Assembly (NCBI GenBank): GCA_002482005.1
Contig: DLFD01000055.1
Coordinates: 1-29,881 of the forward strand
Source: Lachnospiraceae bacterium UBA7729
Lineage (GTDB): Bacteria > Bacillota > Clostridia > Lachnospirales > Lachnospiraceae
Length of the DNA stretch: 29,881 nt
Direction of reading: 5' to 3'
Under the pieces are notes generated by a model. The model searched no databases. It was given only the letters and a program-made list of their open reading frames with translations, and was not told the DNA's origin. Positions 24,021 through 29,881 of the stretch are shown here, piece after piece. A program made the position numbers and the translations under genes. The stretch's first letter is position 1. Each line of letters begins with the position of its first letter.

Positions 24021-24701
24021 ATGAAGAAAAAAAGGCGCGCAGATAACAGAGGCGGCTTTTGGGGCGGCATGGGAGAAACATTCGGCTTCGGCGGCAAGTA
24101 TACGAATTACATGAGCAGGATCTTCGATGCTCTTCTGCTTGGCCTGTGCTGGATCCTATGCTCACTGCCTGTTTTTACCATCGGCATATCTTCATGCGCT
24201 CTGTATTACAGTATCGTCAAGTGTGTCAAGCAGGACCGAGGCCATGCGGTCTCTGATTTTTTCAGCTCTTTCAGGAAAAATTTCCGTCAGGGAACTATTC
24301 TCTGGCTCCCTGACCTGGCGGTCCTTGCCCTCATGTTCTGGAATATACACATTCTGGTAACAAGCAGCAGTAAAAGTTATCTGTTTCTCTTTCTGACTAT
24401 GCTCTATGGCATGATATTCGTGTTCGTGCTGCTGGGGGCGGTCTACGAGTTTGCGGCCCTGTCCAGATTCGTCATGCCGTCAGGATGGTTCATCCGTTTT
24501 GCGGCCTATGCTGCGGTCCGCCATCTGGGGACATCTCTGGCTTTGCTTGTCATATTTGCCATGTTCGGAATCCTGGCGTACAGGTTTCCGCTTCTGGTTT
24601 TTGCTATGCCTGGGGCATGCGTGTTCCTGATATCTGAATTTACCGAAAAAATACTGCACAAATATTCTCCGGATTGCGGCGGCAGAGACGATCCGGAATA
24701 A
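24021..24701 (+). CDS. DUF624/YesL-family membrane protein
   Basis: 226 residues from the ATG at 24021; a GTG at 23976 would place the start inside the hairpin and is less likely. About five membrane segments: LLLGLCWILCSLPVFTIGISSCALYYSIV, ILWLPDLAVLALMFWNIHILV, YLFLFLTMLYGMIFVFVLLGAVYEF, LGTSLALLVIFAMFGILAYRF and LLVFAMPGACVFLISEF. The NYMSRIFDALLLGLCWILCSLPVFTIG.S..ALYY start is characteristic of the family, which is regularly found beside YesM/YesN kinases and sugar ABC transporters. Its biochemical role is not established; a part in transport or sensing is inferred from this repeated company. It lies 13 bases before the YicI-type gene. Confidence 0.85.
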   Translation: MKKKRRADNRGGFWGGMGETFGFGGKYTNYMSRIFDALLLGLCWILCSLPVFTIGISSCALYYSIVKCVKQDRGHAVSDFFSSFRKNFRQGTILWLPDLAVLALMFWNIHILVTSSSKSYLFLFLTMLYGMIFVFVLLGAVYEFAALSRFVMPSGWFIRFAAYAAVRHLGTSLALLVIFAMFGILAYRFPLLVFAMPGACVFLISEFTEKILHKYSPDCGGRDDPE

Positions 24702-24714
24702 AAGGAGAGAAAGT

Positions 24715-27006
24715 ATGAAATTTACAGAAGGCTACTGGCTGCGCAGTCAGCATGTGAGAGAGCATTATGCTGCTCAGGTCTGGGAGATGAAAGAGGTCGA
24801 CGGAGGCATGAGCCTTCTGGTACCACTGCAGGCAACGCCTCATAAGGGGAACACGGTCAATGTACCTTGCCTGACTCTGACCTTCCTCGCAGTCGGAGAG
24901 AATGCGATCAGCGTGAAGGCGACTCATTTCAGCGGATACGACACTCATAAGCCTGAATTTGAACTTACAAAGACAATGCAGACGGTTGAGGTGAGTGAGA
25001 CGGATGACGAATGCGTCATGGAGGCAGGGAAGCTGACCGTGCGTGTCCGGAAAAATCCTTTCAGCTACAGCTTCGAGTCTGACGGGAAGGTGATCACCAC
25101 ATGCGGCTTCCGCAATCTTGGCTATATGGAATGGGACATGGAGCCGTCCACCATGCTGCCGTCCGATCATTATCTGGATGAAAACAGGAAGAAGCCATAT
25201 ATCGTCAGCGAGCTCTCCCTGTCTGCCGGCGAGTGCGTCTACGGGTTCGGCGAGCGCTTCACCAGCTTTGTCAAAAACGGACAGTCTGTCCAGACCTGGA
25301 ATGAGGACGGAGGAACCGCCAGCGATGTCGCCTACAAGTGCGTTCCTTTCTATATGACCTCTGCAGGCTATGGCGTCCTCGTGAACCACAGCGGCAATGT
25401 CCAGTTTGAGGCGGCCAGCGAGAAGGTCGGCTATGTCGGATTCTCCGTAGAAGACGAGAGCATGGAGTACATTTTCTTCTATGGACCGGACCTGCATGAT
25501 GTACTCAGAAGATACACAGCCCTGACCGGCCGGCCGGCTCTTCCCCCGGCATGGAGCTTCGGCCTGTGGCTTTCCACCTCCTTTACGACCAGCTATGATG
25601 AAGAGACCACAACATCTTTCATTCAGGGCATGAAGGACAGAGACATTCCTCTTTCCGTTTTCCACTATGACTGCTTCTGGATGAGGGAGTTCCGCCTCTG
25701 CGACCTTGACTGGGATACCAGACAATTCCCGGACCCGGAAGGCATGATCCGCAGAGATCACGAGAAGGGAGTAAAGGTCTGTGTCTGGATGAACCCCTAT
25801 ATCGCGCAGAACACAGCCCTGTTTGAAGAGGCTGCCAGGGGCGGCTATCTGCTTATGAGAGCGGACGGTAAGGGCATCTGGCAGACAGACAACTGGCAGT
25901 ATGGCATGGGTATCGTTGACTTCACGAACCCTCAGGCCTGGACATGGTACCAGTCAAAGCTGAAGAAGCTGACGGATATGGGCGTCGATGCCTTTAAGAC
26001 AGATTTCGGCGAGCGCATCCCGGTCAACGTAAGATACTATAATGGCGCAGACCCTCAGGCTATGCACAATTACTATACATATCTCTACAACAAGTGTGTG
26101 TTCGAGCTTCTGGAGAGAGAGAAGGGAAAGGGAAATGCAGTTCTGTTCGCACGTTCTGCCACAGTCGGCGGCCAGAAGTTCCCTGTGCACTGGGGCGGCG
26201 ACTGCATGGCGACTTATCCGTCCATGGCAGAGACGCTCAGGGGAGGACTTTCCTTTGCCATGACAGGATTCTCCTTCTGGAGTCATGATATTTCGGGCTT
26301 TGAAAGTACGGCAACTCCGGATCTGTACAAGAGATGGGCGGCCTTTGGTCTTCTCTCTTCGCACAGCCGCCTGCACGGGTCGGGGTCCTACCGCGTGCCG
26401 TGGCTCTTCGATGATGAGGCTCCGGGCGTTGTGAAATTCTTCGCCAATCTCAAATGCCGCCTGATGCCCTATATCTATGAGCGCTCCGTCTTTGCAGCGG
26501 AGACAGGCATCCCGGTCATGCGGCCTATGGAACTGGAATTCCAGGAGGACCCTGCTGTGAAGACCCTGGATATGCAGTATATGCTCGGCGACCGCCTGCT
26601 GGTCGCGCCTGTCTTCTCAGAGGATGGAAAGGCTGACTACTATCTGCCGGCGGGAAGATGGACTCACCTGCTGTCAGGAGAGGTCAGGGAAGGCGGAAGG
26701 TGGTACAGTGACAGATACGATTACCTTTCCTTGCCGCTGTATGTGAGAGAAAACACGATTCTCGCCACAGGCGCCTGCCAGGACCGCCCAGACTATGATT
26801 ATGAAAAGGATCTGCTCCTTACCTGGTATCAGCCAGAAGGCGACGCAGAAGTGAGGATCGCAGGTCAGGACGGAAGTGTGAAAGCATATGTATCCGCCCA
26901 CAGAGACGGCAGCAGGATAACAGTAAAGGTGAAAGGAGACCTTCCGGGACTGAAGCTTCGGGTCTTCGGAATGCCCGACGCGGAAGTCACGATCACGGCC
27001 GGATAA
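24715..27006 (+). CDS. yicI: GH31 alpha-xylosidase, YicI type
   Basis: 763 residues, close to E. coli YicI (772), with AAAGGAGAG upstream and no signal peptide. YicI removes alpha-linked xylose, for example from isoprimeverose and the non-reducing end of xyloglucan oligosaccharides. Matches to YicI are extensive: VYGFGERFTSFVKNGQ, the DVLRRYTALTGRPALPPAWSFGLWLSTSFTT segment, FHYDCFWM, and the catalytic stretch FKTDFGERIP with nucleophile Asp430 and acid/base Asp496 in VHWGGDC (YicI: Asp416 and Asp482, the same spacing of 66). GFSFWSHDISGFE and SSHSRLHGSGSYRVPW are also conserved; the last is typical of alpha-xylosidases. It is the last gene of the operon and the best guide to its substrate. 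Confidence 0.93.
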   Translation: MKFTEGYWLRSQHVREHYAAQVWEMKEVDGGMSLLVPLQATPHKGNTVNVPCLTLTFLAVGENAISVKATHFSGYDTHKPEFELTKTMQTVEVSETDDECVMEAGKLTVRVRKNPFSYSFESDGKVITTCGFRNLGYMEWDMEPSTMLPSDHYLDENRKKPYIVSELSLSAGECVYGFGERFTSFVKNGQSVQTWNEDGGTASDVAYKCVPFYMTSAGYGVLVNHSGNVQFEAASEKVGYVGFSVEDESMEYIFFYGPDLHDVLRRYTALTGRPALPPAWSFGLWLSTSFTTSYDEETTTSFIQGMKDRDIPLSVFHYDCFWMREFRLCDLDWDTRQFPDPEGMIRRDHEKGVKVCVWMNPYIAQNTALFEEAARGGYLLMRADGKGIWQTDNWQYGMGIVDFTNPQAWTWYQSKLKKLTDMGVDAFKTDFGERIPVNVRYYNGADPQAMHNYYTYLYNKCVFELLEREKGKGNAVLFARSATVGGQKFPVHWGGDCMATYPSMAETLRGGLSFAMTGFSFWSHDISGFESTATPDLYKRWAAFGLLSSHSRLHGSGSYRVPWLFDDEAPGVVKFFANLKCRLMPYIYERSVFAAETGIPVMRPMELEFQEDPAVKTLDMQYMLGDRLLVAPVFSEDGKADYYLPAGRWTHLLSGEVREGGRWYSDRYDYLSLPLYVRENTILATGACQDRPDYDYEKDLLLTWYQPEGDAEVRIAGQDGSVKAYVSAHRDGSRITVKVKGDLPGLKLRVFGMPDAEVTITAG

Positions 27007-27037
27007 GGGTAGATCATCATTGATATGACGATGCCGG

Positions 27038-27072
27038 GGTCGATCAAGAGGCAATAACCTCCCGACCTTTAT
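27038..27072 (+). terminator. Weak candidate terminator after the sugar operon
   Basis: GGTCG (27038-27042) pairs with CGACC (27063-27067), and GAGG (27048-27051) with CCTC (27058-27061), with an unequal internal loop; TTTAT follows. It is the only terminator-like structure found after the YicI-type gene. Confidence 0.35.
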
Positions 27073-27171
27073 CATCTTAGGAGCACGCCGACAAAAACTT
27101 ACATTAGCAATGTGCGGTAAAGAATTCTGGCAGCCTGCCGCTTTGGCAGTATTAACATGATATGAGCAGGT

Positions 27172-27309
27172 ATGCAGATCCTGCAATTCAGTCGCATTAC
27201 ATGCTGTGTAATTTTTGCCGGCGTGTAGTTTCCGCAAATACCGTCTGCTGCATGCCGTGAAAAAAATCGCCGACGTGCAGTTCCCGCAAAATACTGTCTG
27301 TTACATGCC
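27172..27309. repeat. Three degenerate direct repeats with a period of about 52 bases
   Basis: Copies at about 27172-27204, 27217-27256 and 27269-27309 share the pattern G-C-C-G-R-C-G-T-G-Y-A-G-T-T, then CCGCAAA, TAC-GTCTG and a final CATGC(C); the first copy is shorter and more diverged. The ends are 51 and 53 bases apart. The last copy includes the final codons and stop of the SGNH gene. The rest of this 294-base gap between the converging genes shows no gene. Confidence 0.6.
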
Positions 27310-28263
27310 AGGGCTTTCCACAAGCTGCGCGATCACATATCTGTGGATCTTCAGGTATGTCTGTCTGCTGTAGTGCAGTCCGTCCACCGTCTCGAAGCCA
27401 GAAGTCTTGAGCATGGTCGAGGAGTCGAGATAACGGTCCGGGAAAGCTTCCTGGATAGCCTGATTGAGTATGGTGATGTTTGCAGTCGTAACCAGCTGCA
27501 GAGCTTCTTCGCTGACACCATTCTCGATCATCTTTCCTCTCTGGATCGGATTCACGGACAGAAAACGGAAGTCTGTGTCCGGGAAGCTTTCCAGCATGGA
27601 ACGGTATGCATAAAGGTACTGGTCGATCTGGTCCGGATCGTTGACTCCGAAGTTGAGGACGACCGGGGCATCCGGATAAGACGCGATCGCGCCAGCCATC
27701 TCACTTTCGCCTTCTGCAAGAAACCATGCACATCCTTCCCCGACCTTTCCGACAAAGATGCAGTCATCATCAGGAAGAAGCTTCTTCAGGGCATTCTGCA
27801 TGCCGATCGTCCTGGAATCTCCTACAAAGATGATCTGATGGTTCGGAAGAGGGTAGTTCTGCTCCGGCATCTCTGTTTCGGTAAGCTCTTCTGAAGAAAG
27901 GAAACCTTCAGATTCTTCTTCGCCAGCTGATCCCTTCCCGGTATTTTTCACGAAGTCTTCCGAAGAACCGTTTTTTTCGGAAATGGACTTCGCAAAAGTT
28001 TCTGATTCCGGGAAAGCTGTCTCCGGCAGGGAAGCCTCCGGCAGGGAAGTCTCCGACAGGGAAGCCTCCGGCAAGGAGGTATCCGGGAGCTCAGCTGCCG
28101 GGGCGCTTTCACCTATTGCTTCCGACTGCAGCGGATCTTTCAGCGGAGGGTGCTGCCTGTCAAATTCTTCCTCAGCTTTCTTCATATAATATGCCGCAAG
28201 GACCAGGATGATCAGAGCGGCACCGGCGCTCAGGACGAGCAGCAGGGTATGTCTTTTTTTCAT
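27301..28263 (-). CDS. Membrane-anchored SGNH/GDSL-type hydrolase-like protein
   Basis: 320 residues, with GGAGAG before the ATG. Residues 1-7 are basic and residues about 8-26 form a membrane anchor, so the rest is probably outside. A Pro/Ser/Glu linker (about 55-140) contains repeated pentapeptides of the form LPEAS/LPETS/LSETS. The domain at about 143-315 has SGNH features: block I VGDSRTIGM with Ser150, Gly in VGEGCAWF, Asn in VLNFGVND, and block V DGLHYS with Asp294 and His297. SGNH proteins at the wall often remove or transfer acetyl groups on polysaccharides. It converges on the sugar operon and may act on acetylated plant glycan or on the cell's own wall; neither can be chosen from sequence. 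Confidence 0.75.
   Translation of the reverse strand: MKKRHTLLLVLSAGAALIILVLAAYYMKKAEEEFDRQHPPLKDPLQSEAIGESAPAAELPDTSLPEASLSETSLPEASLPETAFPESETFAKSISEKNGSSEDFVKNTGKGSAGEEESEGFLSSEELTETEMPEQNYPLPNHQIIFVGDSRTIGMQNALKKLLPDDDCIFVGKVGEGCAWFLAEGESEMAGAIASYPDAPVVLNFGVNDPDQIDQYLYAYRSMLESFPDTDFRFLSVNPIQRGKMIENGVSEEALQLVTTANITILNQAIQEAFPDRYLDSSTMLKTSGFETVDGLHYSRQTYLKIHRYVIAQLVESPGM
28006..28095. repeat. 15-base tandem repeat within the SGNH gene
   Basis: Four clear units of CTCCGGCAGGGAAGC (28021-28035, 28036-28050, 28051-28065, 28066-28080, with few changes) are flanked on each side by one decayed unit. On the coding strand they encode the five-residue linker repeat, so copy number changes keep the frame. 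Confidence 0.85.
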
Positions 28264-28308
28264 CGTATCTCTCCGTATCGATAGATTTCGATATAGCTAT
28301 CGGGAAAC

Positions 28309-28337
28309 ATATTACCACAATCCGTATTTTCTGAAAA
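28309..28337 (-). promoter_or_regulatory. Candidate promoter of the SGNH gene
   Basis: On the minus strand TTTTCA (complement of 28332-28337), 17 bases and TAATAT (complement of 28309-28314), about 45 bases before the start codon. It is back to back with the hrcA promoter. The -35 element is weak. Confidence 0.4.
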
Positions 28338-28355
28338 GTTTGCTGAAAAAAAGTA

Positions 28356-28384
28356 TTGACAAAGGTAGTAGCCCGAACTATTAT
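28356..28384 (+). promoter_or_regulatory. Promoter of the hrcA-grpE heat-shock operon
   Basis: TTGACA (28356-28361), exactly 17 bases and TATTAT (28379-28384): a near-consensus sigma-A promoter with the CIRCE operator just downstream. Confidence 0.9.
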
Positions 28385-28397
28385 AAGGCCATGGATG

Positions 28398-28424
28398 TTA
28401 GCACTCCATAGTAACGAGTGCTAA
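28398..28424 (+). promoter_or_regulatory. CIRCE operator (HrcA binding site)
   Basis: TTAGCACTC (28398-28406), nine bases, GAGTGCTAA (28416-28424): a perfect match to the CIRCE consensus. It lies about 14 bases after the -10 box and 26 bases before hrcA, so HrcA bound here would block its own operon. Confidence 0.98.
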
Positions 28425-28449
28425 CAAGAGAATTGAAAGGAGGATTCGG

Positions 28450-29598
28450 ATGGAACTTGATGACAGAAAGTGGACGATCCTGAAAGCCATCATCAAGACG
28501 TATCTGGAGACCGGAGATCCGGTCGGATCCAGGACGATCTCGAAGTTCCCGGATCTGAATCTCAGTTCCGCCACGATCCGTAACGAGATGTCCGATCTTG
28601 AGGACATGGGTCTGATCATCCAGCCGCATACATCTTCGGGGCGTATTCCTTCCGATGCAGGCTACAGACTTTATGTAGACCGTATGATGCAGGAGAAAGA
28701 AGCAGAAGTCTCCCAGATGAAGAACATGATGATACGGCGCGAAGACAAGCTTGAGATGCTTCTCAAGCAGCTTGTCCGGTATCTTGCCGTCAACACCAAT
28801 TACGCGACGATGATCACAAGTCCGCAGTATCACCGGACAAAGCTGAAGTTCATTCAGCTGTCCATCATCGATGAGGAACAGATCCTTGCGACGGTCGTTA
28901 CGGAAGGCAATGTGGTCAAGAACCGTGTCATACATATCGAACATGGTTTAAGCCACGACGCAGTGCTTCAGCTGAACATCCTGCTCAACAGCAGACTGAA
29001 CGGTCTTACGATCGAGCAGATCAATCTGGATACGATCAGAAGGCTGAAGGAAGATGCGGGGATCCAGTCGAATCTGATCTCCGAGGTCCTGGACGCGGTA
29101 GCAGATGCGATCTCGAAGGAAGACGACATGGAAGTATATACGTCCGGAGCGACGAACATATTCAAGTATCCGGAGCTTTCTTCCGATACCGAGAAAGCAA
29201 GCGGCCTGCTCGAAGCATTTGAGGAAAAGAAACCTCTTCTTTCCCTGCTGGACGATGACGAAGAGGGATCGAAAGATGATCCAGGCCATGGGATCCAGAT
29301 CTCCATCGGCCATGAGCTCGGGAACGAGAATATGGAAGATTACAGTGTCGTCACTGCAAGCTACGACCTGGGAGACGGTGTTCACGGCAAGATCGGGATC
29401 GTCGGCCCCAAGCGGATGGATTACGACAAGGTTGTGGGGATCCTGAAGAATGTGACATCACAGCTTGATGAAACCTATGGCAGAAAAGATGGTTCTGCGG
29501 ATGCCGGCAAGAGAAAGGCCGGGAGGCCAGACGGCAGCTCGGACTCCGGCAAGGGAAAGGCCGGGAGGCCAGGAGAAGCCGGACCACGAAAGGGATAG
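28450..29598 (+). CDS. hrcA: Heat-inducible transcription repressor HrcA
   Basis: 382 residues, with AAAGGAGG upstream; most HrcA are about 340. The N-terminal winged helix (DRKWTILKAIIKTYLETGDPVGSRTISK, LSSATIRNEMSDLEDMGLI, PHTSSGRIPSDAGYRLYVD) is canonical. The GAF-like middle and dimerisation domains follow (NYATMITSP, KFIQLSIIDEEQILATVVTEGNVVKNR), then IGHELGNENMEDYSVVTASYDLGDGVHGKIGIVGPKRMDYDKVV, the usual C-terminal block. Odd: beyond about residue 344 there is a basic, Gly/Ser-rich extension with two GRP tripeptides in lysine-rich surroundings (Gly358-Pro360 and Gly372-Pro374), resembling AT-hook DNA-binding motifs. HrcA represses chaperone genes through CIRCE and is kept active by GroEL. 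Confidence 0.97.
   Translation: MELDDRKWTILKAIIKTYLETGDPVGSRTISKFPDLNLSSATIRNEMSDLEDMGLIIQPHTSSGRIPSDAGYRLYVDRMMQEKEAEVSQMKNMMIRREDKLEMLLKQLVRYLAVNTNYATMITSPQYHRTKLKFIQLSIIDEEQILATVVTEGNVVKNRVIHIEHGLSHDAVLQLNILLNSRLNGLTIEQINLDTIRRLKEDAGIQSNLISEVLDAVADAISKEDDMEVYTSGATNIFKYPELSSDTEKASGLLEAFEEKKPLLSLLDDDEEGSKDDPGHGIQISIGHELGNENMEDYSVVTASYDLGDGVHGKIGIVGPKRMDYDKVVGILKNVTSQLDETYGRKDGSADAGKRKAGRPDGSSDSGKGKAGRPGEAGPRKG
29504..29572 (+). repeat. Direct repeat within the 3' end of hrcA
   Basis: A 27-base unit (29504-29530) recurs at 29546-29572 with a single A/G difference at its ninth base; the period is 42 bases, or 14 codons. It encodes the duplicated GK-(R/G)-KAGRP segment of the HrcA tail. Confidence 0.8.
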
Positions 29599-29645
29599 CC
29601 TGAAACTGATCCAGATAAGCAGACCACTTATATGCGGAGGATGAC

Positions 29646-29881
29646 ATGACAGAAGAAGAAAAGAAAATAGCCGGGGATGAGGACCGGGGTGTGAAGATCG
29701 AGATCCACGGCGATGAAGAGCCAAGGGAGGAGACTTCCGGAACCGGGAAGGCTCAGGCTGACGAAAAGACAGAGGATCCGAAGCAGGGGCAGGCAGCCGG
29801 CGAAGGAAATCCGGAGAACGGGGATTCCTCCGATGGCACTGATGCAGTGAAGGCTGCAGATGCAGACAAGGCGGCGGATGG
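29646..29881 (+). CDS. grpE: GrpE, N-terminal part (runs off the window)
   Basis: The frame opens at the ATG at 29646, five bases after GGAGG (29636-29640), and stays open to the end of the window, giving 78 codons. The visible part is very rich in Glu, Asp, Ala, Gly and Lys with no fold, as is usual for the disordered N-terminus of GrpE, the nucleotide exchange factor of DnaK. The identification rests on position: grpE follows hrcA in nearly all Firmicutes hrcA-grpE-dnaK operons. The conserved GrpE core lies beyond the window, so the call is not proved by sequence. Confidence 0.72.
   Translation, partial: MTEEEKKIAGDEDRGVKIEIHGDEEPREETSGTGKAQADEKTEDPKQGQAAGEGNPENGDSSDGTDAVKAADADKAAD

Noticed and set aside
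27172..27309. Repeats considered as a CRISPR array or integron attC sites
   Set aside because: Units are diverged, spacers are far too short and not unique, there is no cas gene, and the core sites expected of attC are not seen.

Overview
The window looks like a chromosomal segment of a Gram-positive, gut- or rumen-type Clostridia, most likely Lachnospiraceae. Supporting signs are strong GGAGG ribosome binding sites, some TTG starts, the holA/rpsT/lepA/hemW/hrcA-grpE gene set, a perfect CIRCE operator, an LCP cell-wall enzyme, and a YesM/YesN-YesL style sugar locus. No insertion sequence, phage gene or CRISPR array was seen. Family assignments come from reading motifs by eye, not from database searches.

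Layout. (1) 1-3.7 kb: end of an upstream transcript (terminator), then a secreted cell-wall-binding-repeat protein with a lysozyme-like C-terminal domain, followed 20 bases later by a cytoplasmic family 3 beta-glycosidase. (2) 3.7-9.4 kb: housekeeping genes: tRNA-Leu(CAG) (-), an LCP-family protein (+), asnA (-), holA (+), hemW (-) and rpsT (-), with clear promoters and terminators. (3) 9.6-11.6 kb: lepA, divergent from rpsT. The sporulation genes gpr and spoIIP, which often lie between rpsT and lepA in spore formers, are absent. (4) 11.6-27.0 kb: a co-directional sugar-utilisation locus starting 33 bases after lepA: GH127 beta-L-arabinofuranosidase, sensor kinase, AraC-type response regulator, an AT-rich regulatory region with a structured leader, sugar-binding protein, two ABC permeases, two tandem paralogous GH31 enzymes, a DUF624/YesL membrane protein, and a YicI-type GH31 alpha-xylosidase. 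(5) 27.0-28.3 kb: degenerate direct repeats of about 52 bases and a membrane-anchored SGNH protein (-). (6) 28.3 kb to the end: CIRCE-controlled hrcA and the start of grpE.

Working model (inference). The two-component system senses a sugar outside the cell and activates the binding-protein promoter. The binding protein and permeases import an oligosaccharide, using an ATPase encoded elsewhere. Enzymes without signal peptides then remove alpha-linked xylosyl (or glucosyl) units (three GH31) and beta-L-arabinofuranosyl units (GH127), with the GH3 enzyme possibly helping. This set fits xyloglucan-type or arabinosylated plant cell-wall oligosaccharides. No endo-glucanase or beta-galactosidase is present, so the locus would use material cut by other enzymes or other microbes.

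The least explained elements are the leader RNA before the binding-protein gene, the binding protein without a lipobox, the rpsT leader with a repeated start-site sequence, the AT-hook-like tail on HrcA, the roughly 52-base repeats, and the residue insertion in GH127. The basic locus type is known; these details are what merit a second look.
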